Part shown: positions 24,499 to 32,679 of the stretch, in pieces | Position numbering within the stretch: the stretch's first letter is position 1 | How the letters are laid out: each line of letters opens with the position of its first letter | Source: Rhizobiales bacterium Ga0077545 | GTDB lineage: Bacteria; Pseudomonadota; Alphaproteobacteria; Rhizobiales; Methylopilaceae | Assembly: GCA_001464335.1 (NCBI GenBank) | Contig: LNEV01000004.1 | Coordinates: 1 to 39,330 of the forward strand | Direction: 5' to 3' | DNA length: 39,330 nucleotides | Translations under genes and position numbers: made by a program | The notes under the pieces: model-generated | Database searches by the model: none | Seen by the model: the letters and a program-made list of their open reading frames with translations, nothing else | What the model was told of the DNA's origin: nothing

Positions 24499-25227
24499 CT
24501 ACAATCCGGGCGGCCGCGGCTGGGGCAAAGGCGCGGGCCACATATTGGGAACCGTCGGCACTTCGATCGGCGGCGGCAGCGGCGGCAGCAGCGTCGGCTC
24601 GAGGGGAATCTCCTCGCAGGCGCTGTGAAAGGCCGCATTGGCGCCCAGCCAGAACGGCAGGACGCAGAGCGCAACCACAAGCGCCGGAATGCCCGGATGC
24701 CACCGCCCCCGCGCGCCGCGGAACACCGCAAAACCGAGAAAGGCCAGGCAGGCGACGAAGAACACCGAGCCGAACAGCAGATCCCACCATTCAAGGCACA
24801 GCGCATAAGGGTTGAGACCGGCACGAACCGCCAGAAGGCTCGCAAGGGCCGCCACCGGCACGATGGCCAGCACATACCAGTGCCCCCACCAGCGCCCCGG
24901 GCCCGCGCTTTCCGGGACGACGATGAGGCCCGAAACATTCCGCTTCACCCGCGTCAGCGGGCTCTCCAGCAAAGCGGCGGCCTCGGCCGCCGCCAGGGTT
25001 TCCGCCTCGCCAGCGCTGTCTGCCTCGCCGCCTTCGTCGGCGTCCGGCTTCATGTCCTTGCTGTTCCAGGCCGCGATATCGGGATCGCTGCCGAGATCGG
25101 GCCCGGCCTCGTTGCCGGGCGCATCGGCAACGGGGTCCCCCGTCACGGGTGCGGCGGGCTCGTCCTCAAGCTCTGGCTTCGCCTTGGACGCCTCGCGGAA
25201 CGCGCGCCAGCCACCCTCGCTGATCAC
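24499..25227 (-). CDS. unknown three-span membrane protein with Pro-rich C terminus (242 aa)
   Basis: Not recognised. I place the start at GTG 25227, where GTGA overlaps the stop of the upstream 159-aa gene; the frame is open earlier but only as a shadow of that gene. Residues 1-95 are soluble, acidic and Ala-rich (FREASKAKPELEDEPAAPV, AAWNSKDMKPDADEGGEADS, AETLAAAEAAALLESPLTRV). Three membrane segments follow: WYVLAIVPVAALASLLAV, LLFGSVFFVACLAFLGFAVF and PALVVALCVLPFWLGANAAF. The C terminus is an extended Pro-rich tail (LPPLPPPIEVPTVPNMWPA), predicted outside the cytoplasm if the N terminus is inside. It is coupled to the 159-aa protein, which in turn is divergent from an AAA+ ATPase. Confidence 0.7.
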   Translation of the reverse strand: MISEGGWRAFREASKAKPELEDEPAAPVTGDPVADAPGNEAGPDLGSDPDIAAWNSKDMKPDADEGGEADSAGEAETLAAAEAAALLESPLTRVKRNVSGLIVVPESAGPGRWWGHWYVLAIVPVAALASLLAVRAGLNPYALCLEWWDLLFGSVFFVACLAFLGFAVFRGARGRWHPGIPALVVALCVLPFWLGANAAFHSACEEIPLEPTLLPPLPPPIEVPTVPNMWPAPLPQPRPPGL

Positions 25228-25703
25228 GGCAGATAATCCGCATCGAACCCGAAGCGCAGCGTGCAGGTGAAGTACGTCTCGCCCGCCCGCTCGACCGGCT
25301 CGTTGAGGAACAGCAGATAGGGCACGAGCTTGCCCTGACGGCAGAACTCCTTCAGCCAGGTCCAATCGTCCCAGTCGCTGAGCTTTTCAAGAAGGCTCTT
25401 GGAAATCAGCCGCGGAATGGGCACAAACCTCCGGCCATCCTGAAGAGGCCCCAGATAGGATTGTTCGAGATGTTCACGCAAAGGCTGCTCGCCCAGAACG
25501 TGACACTTTTCTGGCTCAAGCCTCACCATTGAAAGAAAATACTCGGCCGTCGGCACGTTCAGCGCCAGCCGGTTCAGCTCCGCCGCCGTGCACGGCTGGT
25601 CGGCAGGCAGATCCGCCAGGTCGAGTATATGTGGAACGTACAGACGGTAGAGATCTTCGCCTGTGAACACCCGGTCGTCCAACACAATCCCCCCAGTCGA
25701 CAA
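25224..25703 (-). CDS. unknown soluble protein linked to the AAA+ cassette (159 aa)
   Basis: Not recognised. Features: ELNRLALNVPTAEYFLSMVR, LEPEKCHVLGEQPLREHLEQ, then the aromatic stretch SDWDDWTWLKEFCRQGKLVP, and a strand-rich end ETYFTCTLRFGFDADYLP. No signal peptide or membrane segment. The open frame starts at TTG 25703; GTG 25685 and TTG 25682, just after GGGGGG (25690-25695), are more plausible starts. Its 5' end overlaps the 5' end of the AAA+ gene on the other strand by up to 41 bases, and its stop overlaps the membrane-protein start (GTGA). This packing suggests that the three genes belong together. Confidence 0.65.
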   Translation of the reverse strand: MSTGGIVLDDRVFTGEDLYRLYVPHILDLADLPADQPCTAAELNRLALNVPTAEYFLSMVRLEPEKCHVLGEQPLREHLEQSYLGPLQDGRRFVPIPRLISKSLLEKLSDWDDWTWLKEFCRQGKLVPYLLFLNEPVERAGETYFTCTLRFGFDADYLP

Positions 25704-26736
25704 CCATTACTGGATCGCGGACGGAGAAGAGGTCTGGAAAGACCCGACCGGGCGTACACCCGAACAGCAGCGCGTTGCCGCGCTTGAAGCTTATCCCGAT
25801 CCGCCGCCCCCGGAGGCGACGAAAGCCATCCAGGCCCCGTCCCATCCGTCTCCGCCGCCCACTTTTGAAGAAATTTTCGCCCCGCTGCAATCGCTCGTTG
25901 GCCTCGACGCCGTCAAAGACGACCTCATGGCGCTTTACGATGCGGCCTATTCCATTGCCGCCGTTGCGAAAGCGGGCGGCAGGATCGAGGAGATGCCGAC
26001 GCTCCACATGGCCTTCCTCGGCAATCCCGGAACCGGCAAGACGACCGTCGCGCGGCTGTGCGGTGCCATGTTCTACCATATGGGTTTCCTGAAGACGGAC
26101 ATGTTCGTCGAGGTCGACCGGGGGGCGCTCGTCGGCGCCTATATCGGCAAGACCGAGGAAAACCTGCGCGGCAAGATCGCTGCCGCGATGGACGGCGTGC
26201 TGTTCATCGATGAGGCGCACGCCCTCTTCAAGAAAGACAGCCCGCGCGATTTCGGCGGCGATGCGGTGAACATCCTCGTCAAGGCGATGGAAGACCACCG
26301 CCACCGCCTCGTCGTCATCCTCGCCGGCTATTCGGACGAGATGCACGATTTCCTGGATTCCAATTCGGGCCTCAGATCGCGCGTCGGCCGCATCGTCGAA
26401 TTTCCCGATTACGACGTCGAGGAACTGGTTCGCGTCTTCGAGCAGTTCGCGGCCAAATCCGGCTGGGAGCTCGATGAGGGCGGCCTCGAGGCCCTGCGCC
26501 GGACGATCGCCACGGTGTACAAGTCGCGCGATCACCATTTCGGCAATGCGCGCGACATGCGCCGCCTGCTCGACCGCGTGCGCGAGCGCCACGGACGGCG
26601 CCTGCGCACCGAGGGCGCCGACGATCCGCGCATCATCACTGCCGCCGACATTCCCGAAACCATCGCCTCGGCGCCGCCGCGAAAACGCCGGGACGCGTCC
26701 CCCCCGCCCGAGGATTACGACGACGCTCTTGTGTAG
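25663..26736 (+). CDS. AAA+ ATPase of the CbxX/CfqX (SpoVK) type (357 aa)
   Basis: An ATP-driven remodelling protein. The AAA core is complete: Walker A at residues 120-128 (GNPGTGKTT), the pore-loop region GAYIGKTEENLRGKI, Walker B at 179-186 (VLFIDEAH), sensor and arginine-finger regions in VVILAGYSDEMHDFLDSNSG, then LRSRVGRIVEFPDYD. The C-terminal helical lid ends with a disordered basic/acidic tail. Residues 1-70 are unusual: HYWIADGEEVWKDPTGRTPE then a Pro-rich linker YPDPPPPEATKAI. Rubisco activase CbbX shares this core, but no Rubisco genes are here and the N terminus differs. GTG 25663 is the only reasonable start and lacks a clear ribosome binding site. It diverges from the 159-aa gene with overlapping ends. 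Confidence 0.88.
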   Translation: MNTRSSNTIPPVDNHYWIADGEEVWKDPTGRTPEQQRVAALEAYPDPPPPEATKAIQAPSHPSPPPTFEEIFAPLQSLVGLDAVKDDLMALYDAAYSIAAVAKAGGRIEEMPTLHMAFLGNPGTGKTTVARLCGAMFYHMGFLKTDMFVEVDRGALVGAYIGKTEENLRGKIAAAMDGVLFIDEAHALFKKDSPRDFGGDAVNILVKAMEDHRHRLVVILAGYSDEMHDFLDSNSGLRSRVGRIVEFPDYDVEELVRVFEQFAAKSGWELDEGGLEALRRTIATVYKSRDHHFGNARDMRRLLDRVRERHGRRLRTEGADDPRIITAADIPETIASAPPRKRRDASPPPEDYDDALV

Positions 26737-26851
26737 GTACACCTCAGCATCGCGAGGCACCACCTCCCCTTTCGCATCGCCGCCGGCTTCGAAAGATCGT
26801 CTATCTGTCGCGCGGCGCGTACAGGCTGGCCAGACAAAACGGTGAAACGCC

Positions 26852-27757
26852 TTACACCACGCCTGTAAACAGCTCCGGCGCGGCTTTCATCCGCGCGATG
26901 TCGCGCATGGGCGGCGCGCCGAATGTACGGGCATATTCGCGGGAGAACTGGGAGGGGCTTTCATAGCCCACATTGTGCCCGGCCGTCGCCGCGTCCATCG
27001 CGGCGCTGAGGATCAGGCGGCGCGCCTCCTGCAGGCGAAGCTGCTTCTGGTATTGCAGCGGGCTCAACGCGGTTACGGCCTTGAAATGGGAGTGCAGCGC
27101 TGACGTGCTCATCCGTGCTTCTTTGGCGATATGTTCGATGCTGAACGGCTCACGGAAGTTCTTCTTGATCCAGCCGATGGCGCGGTTGACCTGCTGAATA
27201 CGGCTTTCGGCGACCGCGATCTGGCGCAGGCAATGCCCCTGCTCGCCGGTCAGAAGCCTGTACAGGATTTCCCGCTCGGCCAAAGGCGCAAGAACGCCGA
27301 TATCCCCCGGCTGGCCGAGCAGCTTCACGAGACGGATCACGGCATCGACCAGATCCGGCGTCACCTCCGACAGATGCAGCGCCGAAAACGCCTTCGTCTC
27401 CGGCGCCGATCCGAGATTGGCATCGAGCATGATCTGGCCGATCATTGCGGGGTCGAGATCGAGCCGGACCGAGAGATACGGCGTCTCCGGAGAAGCCTCC
27501 GTGACATAGCCGACGACCGGGGAATCGACGGAAACGACGAGAAACTTGTCCGCGTCGTACTCGAAAACCGTGTCGCCGAGCAGCGCCTTCTTGCGCCCCT
27601 GGACGATCAGGCAGAACGCAGGCTCATGCAGCGAATGCAACGGTTCGGTCGTCCTTGACGAACGGAACAGATGCAGCCGCGGAACGGCCGTTGCCCACAC
27701 CCCGTCCTTCGTGGCGAATTGTGTAATCAGCTTGGCAAGCTCGTTTCGGCTTTCCAT
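26852..27757 (-). CDS. AraC-family transcriptional regulator with cupin N terminus (301 aa)
   Basis: Probable activator of the divergent SDR gene. The N-terminal cupin-like sensor domain covers about residues 20-160 (HSLHEPAFCLIVQGRKKALL, FEYDADKFLVVSVDSPVVGY). The C-terminal double HTH covers about 195-290: INRAIGWIKKNFREPFSIEH-type helix, AKEARMSTSALHSHFKAVTA, and the second motif VGYESPSQFSREYARTFGAP. The start is ATG 27757. The 248-base gap to the SDR start carries three AGGCAA repeats at 21- and 40-base spacing, suitable binding sites. An AraC regulator facing an SDR gene followed by an Atu4866-like gene is a common rhizobial arrangement. Confidence 0.93.
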   Translation of the reverse strand: MESRNELAKLITQFATKDGVWATAVPRLHLFRSSRTTEPLHSLHEPAFCLIVQGRKKALLGDTVFEYDADKFLVVSVDSPVVGYVTEASPETPYLSVRLDLDPAMIGQIMLDANLGSAPETKAFSALHLSEVTPDLVDAVIRLVKLLGQPGDIGVLAPLAEREILYRLLTGEQGHCLRQIAVAESRIQQVNRAIGWIKKNFREPFSIEHIAKEARMSTSALHSHFKAVTALSPLQYQKQLRLQEARRLILSAAMDAATAGHNVGYESPSQFSREYARTFGAPPMRDIARMKAAPELFTGVV

Positions 27758-27829
27758 GTCGGCGCACCTCGGTTCTGGCGCACATTAAATCAGCAAATCG
27801 AGCTAATTAAAGGGCACCCGCTGCCTTCA

Positions 27830-27904
27830 GGAGAATTAGGCAAGGCTTGCGGCTTATCAGGCAAGCGCTCCCTCAATCGTCTTCAATTCTGGAGAATCAG
27901 GCAA
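27830..27904 (+). promoter_or_regulatory. three phased direct repeats, candidate AraC-type operator
   Basis: GGAGAATTAGGCAA (27830-27843) and GGAGAATCAGGCAA (27891-27904) match at 13 of 14 bases. CTTATCAGGCAA (27853-27864) is a third copy of the core. The AGGCAA cores begin at 27838, 27859 and 27899, spaced 21 and 40 bases apart, about two and four helical turns. They lie 100-170 bases before the SDR start, on the same face of the DNA, as expected for an AraC activator's sites. Binding itself is inferred. Confidence 0.55.
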
Positions 27905-28005
27905 TCACGGTGGAGATGTGTTCTACCGTTTCGGCCGCGCGATGCGCCATTTTATCTCCAACGCCGGACGCGATCCCGCCCCGGCCGTCTGACGGAGAAA
28001 CCCGG

Positions 28006-28737
28006 ATGTCGAACATTTCTGGAAAAGTCATTGCCATTACCGGCGCTTCGAGCGGCATCGGCGAAGCGACCGCCCTCCTTCTGGCCGAACGCGGCGCGAA
28101 GATCGTCGTCGGCGCGCGCCGTACGGACCGCCTCGAAAAGCTCGCGGAAACGATCGCCGCGAAGGGCGGCGAAGCGCGCTTTCGCGCCGTCGACGTCACC
28201 AGCCGTGACGACACGCAGGCCTTCGTCGACTTCGCGCGCGCCGAATTCGGCCGCGTGGACGTGCTCGTCAACAATGCCGGCGTGATGCCGCTCTCGCTCA
28301 TGGGCGACCTGCACATCGAGGACTGGGACCGGATGATCGACGTCAACATCCGCGGCGTGCTGCACGGCATCGCGGCGGTGCTGCCCGACATGCAGAAGAA
28401 TGGCGGCCAGATCGTCAACGTCGCCTCGATCGGTGCTCACATGGTCATGCCGACCGCCGCCGTGTACTGCGCCACCAAATACGCGGTGTGGGCAATCTCG
28501 GAGGGCCTGCGGCAGGAAAACCCGAACGTCCGCGTCACAACGATTTCCCCCGGCGTGGTGGCGACCGAACTCGGACACGACATTCCGGACGCCAACACCC
28601 AGGGCGTGCTCGTTGAACTCCGCAAGAATGCGCTGACACCGGACGCCATTGCCCGCGCCATCGCCTATGCGGTCGAGCAGCCCGACGAGGTCGATGTGAA
28701 CGAGATCATCGTGCGCCCGATCGCGGGCTCGATCTGA
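28006..28737 (+). CDS. SDR-family NAD(P)-dependent oxidoreductase (243 aa)
   Basis: A classical short-chain dehydrogenase/reductase. Cofactor loop TGASSGIGEATALLLAERG, then the DVTSRDD motif, NNAGVMPLS, the catalytic Ser in NVASIGAHMV, and the catalytic YCATKYAV (Tyr-x-x-x-Lys). Arg residues after the glycine loop (VVGARRTDRLEKLA) suggest NADP(H). The start at ATG 28006 (MSNISGKVIAITG) follows GGAGA at 27993-27997; the frame's 53 extra upstream codons run through the operator region. The substrate is unknown. The stop overlaps an upstream frame of the Atu4866-like gene. Confidence 0.93.
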   Translation: MSNISGKVIAITGASSGIGEATALLLAERGAKIVVGARRTDRLEKLAETIAAKGGEARFRAVDVTSRDDTQAFVDFARAEFGRVDVLVNNAGVMPLSLMGDLHIEDWDRMIDVNIRGVLHGIAAVLPDMQKNGGQIVNVASIGAHMVMPTAAVYCATKYAVWAISEGLRQENPNVRVTTISPGVVATELGHDIPDANTQGVLVELRKNALTPDAIARAIAYAVEQPDEVDVNEIIVRPIAGSI

Positions 28738-28752
28738 TGCGGCTTCCGGCCC

Positions 28753-28806
28753 TCGTCGTCATTCCCGCATTCGCGGTTCCGATCGCGGGTGCGTCATCCA
28801 GACCCC
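28753..28806. repeat. degenerate intergenic palindromic repeat
   Basis: GTCATTCCCGCATTCGCGG followed by ATCGCGGGTGCGTCATCC and AGACCCC has the look of the dispersed GTCATTCCCGC...GCGGG...ATCCAGACCCC intergenic repeat, with decayed symmetry (CCCGC at 28765-28769 can pair with GCGGG). It separates the SDR gene from the Atu4866-like gene. It argues against starting the latter at 28737. Confidence 0.4.
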
Positions 28807-28832
28807 GAAACATGCAGACACCGGAGCAAAAA

Positions 28833-29084
28833 ATGTCTCATCCCTATTCCGGCACCTGGGTTGCCGAAGACGGCTATTTCCGCCAGCACATTCTGCCCGA
28901 CGGACGTTACGACGAGGCCCGCGGCGCGAGCGACCAGGCCCGTGGCGGCCATTACGAGATCGATGGCAATGTGATCGACTATTGGGACGATGCGGGCTTC
29001 ACCGCCGATGGCGTTTTCTTCGACGAGAACACGCTCTTTCACGGCGGCATGATCTTCCGCCGCGAGAAGCCGCAGCAATCATGA
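28833..29084 (+). CDS. Atu4866-domain protein (83 aa)
   Basis: A small beta-rich protein of the Atu4866 family, named from Agrobacterium and structurally known but of unknown function. The motif run GTWVAEDGYFRQHILPDGRY, then DEARG, GHYEIDGNVIDYWDDAGFTA and FFDENTLFHGGMIFRRE matches the family pattern closely. Start ATG 28833 (MSHPYSG) has GGAG at 28822-28825. ATG 28812 is in frame, and the longer frame to 28737 runs through an intergenic repeat. It follows the SDR gene and would be expressed with it; relatives are usually encoded beside SDR and AraC genes. Confidence 0.88.
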   Translation: MSHPYSGTWVAEDGYFRQHILPDGRYDEARGASDQARGGHYEIDGNVIDYWDDAGFTADGVFFDENTLFHGGMIFRREKPQQS

Positions 29085-29266
29085 GCCGCACTCGTGCAGG
29101 CCGCATCCTGCCCCGAGACGGAACCAGGCAGGAGTGAAGCACCGCGCAGGTCCGCGGCGGACATGGCCAGAGCTGCAGTGCGCCGCTTCGACCCCCGCTT
29201 GTCGCCGATGATGGGCCGCGAGGGTTAAGCACGGGTTTCAATCCGTGGCCCGCACACCGCCAAACG

Positions 29267-29300
29267 AAAAAGGCGCCTCCTTTACGGAAGCGCCCTTTCC
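29267..29300 (-). terminator. intrinsic terminator of ldtR
   Basis: On the minus strand GGCGCTTCC-GTAAA-GGAGGCGCC forms a 9-bp stem with one mismatch (29294-29272), followed at once by TTTTTC. It lies 28 bases after the ldtR stop. A weaker T-rich run on the plus strand (CTTTCCTTTT) may let it also stop transcripts from the SDR side. Confidence 0.85.
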
Positions 29301-29321
29301 TTTTGCCGATCCCGCGGAGGA

Positions 29322-29834
29322 TCAGAGACGGTAGCGGATCTGGTCGGTCCAGAAGCGCTCGAGACGCACAAGCGCCTTGTTGATGACGTGGAAGTCGCCC
29401 GCATTGATGCCGCCGACCTGCTCGATCGACTTCACATGCTTGGCATAGAGGTCGTCGACGACCTTGTGCACTTCACGGCCCTTGTCGGTCAGGCTGATGC
29501 GCACCGAACGGCGGTCCATGCGCGAACGCTGATGATGAAGGAAGCCGGATTCGACGAGCTTCTTCAGGTTGTACGACACGTTCGAGCCGAGATAGTAGCC
29601 GCGGGTGCGCAGTTCGCCGGCGGTCAGCTCGGAATCGCCGATATTGTAGAGAAGCAGTGCCTGGACGCTGTTCACATCGGCACGGCCGCGGCGGTCGAAT
29701 TCGTCCTTGATCACATCCAGAAGTCGGCGATGCAGCCGCTCCACGAGGGTCAGGGCCTCGAGATAGAGCGGACGTACATCCTCACTTTTCTGGGCCGGTT
29801 CGCCACCAACAAGCACAGTCGCAGTTTTAGACAT
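29322..29834 (-). CDS. ldtR: MarR-family regulator LdtR
   Basis: A winged-helix regulator that in Liberibacter and Sinorhizobium controls its own gene and an L,D-transpeptidase gene and affects cell-wall and osmotic tolerance. The 170-aa protein has a polar leader and then the highly conserved SEDVRPLYLEALTLVERLHR, RLLDVIKDEFDRRGRADVNS, VQALLLYNIGD, ELTAGELRTRGYYLGSNVSY, NLKKLVESGF, SRMDRRSVRISLTDKG and the end LERFWTDQIRYRL. Start ATG 29834 with GAGG upstream (29844-29847). An L,D-transpeptidase is encoded at 23090-24313 in this same window. The AT-rich 265-base upstream region contains inverted repeats. A strong terminator follows. Confidence 0.93.
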   Translation of the reverse strand: MSKTATVLVGGEPAQKSEDVRPLYLEALTLVERLHRRLLDVIKDEFDRRGRADVNSVQALLLYNIGDSELTAGELRTRGYYLGSNVSYNLKKLVESGFLHHQRSRMDRRSVRISLTDKGREVHKVVDDLYAKHVKSIEQVGGINAGDFHVINKALVRLERFWTDQIRYRL

Positions 29835-29939
29835 GGTTACGCCTCGTCAAATCATCGTGGCTGGTGTTCTGGTTTTGCCACTCCTTGTAACGAGTTGTAC
29901 CCCTATGGGCGTGAAAATGCGTTTAAAAGCCTTGGCTAA

Positions 29940-30056
29940 ATTTGTCTTTATTTTTTGTACTGAACAACCGGTAAACAGGATGAATAATATAGTTTACAAA
30001 TTCGAATAGATCGCAAGCGCATATCTATACTTAAGAGAGCAACTTATGTTCTTAAG
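29940..30056. promoter_or_regulatory. AT-rich control region before ldtR with inverted repeats
   Basis: The 265 bases between ldtR and the DUF6163-like gene are far richer in A/T than the surroundings. CTTAAGA (30030-30036) and TCTTAAG (30050-30056) are perfect inverted arms 20 bases apart. TTGTACTGAACAA (29955-29967) is an imperfect palindrome of MarR-operator size. No perfect sigma70 promoter stands out. Autoregulation by LdtR is plausible from the family but is not shown. Confidence 0.4.
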
Positions 30057-30099
30057 GTTGTATGGCAGAGACTCCAGACGATGCCGCGGAAACAGCAGT

Positions 30100-30585
30100 C
30101 TAGTCGTCTGAAATCTGGGCCACTTTCCAGGTCAGGAAAATATAGCCAAGGATCGCGAGCGCCTCGAACGCGACCAGCCACCACAGCCCGCCGAAGATTT
30201 CCGGAAACCCGACGCAGATCGCGATCTGGCTCGCCGCCGCCAGAAGCCAGATCACCGCGCCCCAGGACGATGTCAGCCACAGCCCGACGCCGGCCACCGG
30301 GTCCAAAATGGCGAAATAGATGTTCGCCGCCAGAAATTCACCGGCCGCGTCGCCGGTCATTCCTTCGGCGGGGCTGAGCAGCAGGCCCCAATGCACCATG
30401 CCCTTGGCGAGCTGGACGAGCGCGAGGAAGCGGAAAAACAGAACGAGATTGTGCGTCCAGTCGGTCACCGGGCGGTCGTCGCTGTGCCGGCGCGGCGCGG
30501 GCATCCTGAAACCCGGAAGCTTCATCCCGGCCATCGGAAGCCTGAGCTTCGGAAGCTTGAACTGCGGAATCTCGAACTTGAACAT
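30100..30585 (-). CDS. small integral membrane protein (DUF6163-like, 161 aa)
   Basis: A membrane protein of the type often encoded between ldtR and hemB in rhizobia and labelled DUF6163; the label is from pattern memory. Residues 1-40 are a cytoplasmic leader of repeated basic/hydrophobic units (FKFEIPQFKLPKLRLP, then AGMKLPGFRMPAP). Four membrane segments follow: about LVLFFRFLALVQLAKGMVHW, ANIYFAILDPVAGVGLWLTS, GAVIWLLAAASQIAICVGF and WWLVAFEALAILGYIFLTW. The repeated KLPxLRLPM-type leader is odd and may be a binding surface. No enzymatic motif. It faces hemB across a divergent gap of 187 bases. Confidence 0.75.
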   Translation of the reverse strand: MFKFEIPQFKLPKLRLPMAGMKLPGFRMPAPRRHSDDRPVTDWTHNLVLFFRFLALVQLAKGMVHWGLLLSPAEGMTGDAAGEFLAANIYFAILDPVAGVGLWLTSSWGAVIWLLAAASQIAICVGFPEIFGGLWWLVAFEALAILGYIFLTWKVAQISDD

Positions 30586-30760
30586 CCGGCTCAGGTCTAG
30601 GGGCCGCCCCGGCAGGCGTCAACGCATGTCGGATGGCCGCAAAAAGCATCTTATCTCAAGCAATCTGCGTAACCATTTGAGTTGGAATGGCTTTGCCGGC
30701 ACAGGCACGAAACCGGGCTGCGTCATCGGCGGACTGTCTGGAAAGCCTCCAATATGCTAG

Positions 30761-31834
<1,074 letters not shown>

Positions 31835-31887
31835 TTGCACGCGGCAGGGTGGAAGGCTAAGCACGGCCTTCCGCTCGGGAAATCGCC

Positions 31888-32643
31888 GTGTCCACCTGCC
31901 CCGTTTTTCTCATCAATCTCGACCGCAGCCCGGACCGGCTCGCCGCAATGTCCGAACAGCTCGACCGGCTGGGCCTCGACTGGACGCGCGTGCCCGCCGT
32001 GGACAGTGCGTCCTTCGGCCCGCTTCCGTGGCCCGATTTCGACCATGAGGCGTTCGACCGCAATCTCGGCAAGGCGCCCAATCCGGGCGAACTCGGCTGC
32101 TATCTCAGCCATGTGAAAGCGATGAGAACCATGCTGGCCGGCGGCGCTGACACCGCTCTCATTCTCGAAGACGACGCGGTGCTGGGCGCGGACTTTCCCG
32201 CCCTCCTTGCGGACCTGCTCGCGCGCCGCGCCGAATGGGACATGGTCAAGCTGTCGGGTTTTCACGACGGACTGCCGAAAACAAATGCGGTGCTGGCCAC
32301 CGGCCACCGCCTCGTCAGCTTTCTTGCGAGCAGCCGCAGTTCGGCCGCCTATCTGCTGACGCGGGAGGCCGCCGAAAAGTATCTCGCCCGCCTTCTGCCC
32401 ATGAGCGTGCCCTACGACCACGCCTTCGATCAGGCCTGGGTGTACGGCCTGCGCGTGCGCGGCGTCCAGCCCTACCCCGTCCGCATAGGCAGCTTCCGTT
32501 CGCTGATCGAGCCGACCAGCATGGGCGGCAAGAAACCTTGGCACCGCCGTTCCACCGTATTGTCCTATCGACTTGGCGTCGTCACCCGGCGCATTCTGCA
32601 TCACCTCGTCACCGACCGCGCCTGGATGTCCTCCCGGGACTGA
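31888..32643 (+). CDS. glycosyltransferase family 25 (LPS-type) protein (251 aa)
   Basis: A cytoplasmic glycosyltransferase of the LgtB/LpsA group, which adds hexoses to lipopolysaccharide cores. Features: VFLINLDRSPDRLAAMSEQL at the N terminus, the GELGCYLSHVKAMRTML segment, the metal/nucleotide-binding LILEDDAVLG (EDD at 94-96), and SSAAYLLTREAAEKYLARLL, then PYDHAFDQAWVYGL. The start is GTG 31888 with GGGAA upstream. It lies 53 bases after hemB but is probably a separate unit. The acceptor is unknown. Confidence 0.9.
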   Translation: MSTCPVFLINLDRSPDRLAAMSEQLDRLGLDWTRVPAVDSASFGPLPWPDFDHEAFDRNLGKAPNPGELGCYLSHVKAMRTMLAGGADTALILEDDAVLGADFPALLADLLARRAEWDMVKLSGFHDGLPKTNAVLATGHRLVSFLASSRSSAAYLLTREAAEKYLARLLPMSVPYDHAFDQAWVYGLRVRGVQPYPVRIGSFRSLIEPTSMGGKKPWHRRSTVLSYRLGVVTRRILHHLVTDRAWMSSRD

Positions 32644-32679
32644 AACAACGCTCCCTTCCTTTCTTTTCACGGTTTTCCC

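Noticed and set aside
25663..26736. Naming the AAA+ protein CbbX (Rubisco activase)
   Set aside because: The core matches, but there are no Rubisco or Calvin-cycle genes, and the N-terminal 70 residues differ.
25516..26763. 415-codon minus-strand frame opposite the AAA+ gene
   Set aside because: Walker A and B on the plus strand settle the coding strand.
29955..29990. TTGTAC ... TAATAT as a plus-strand promoter
   Set aside because: The spacer is 24 bases, too long for a sigma70 promoter, and no plus-strand gene follows until hemB.
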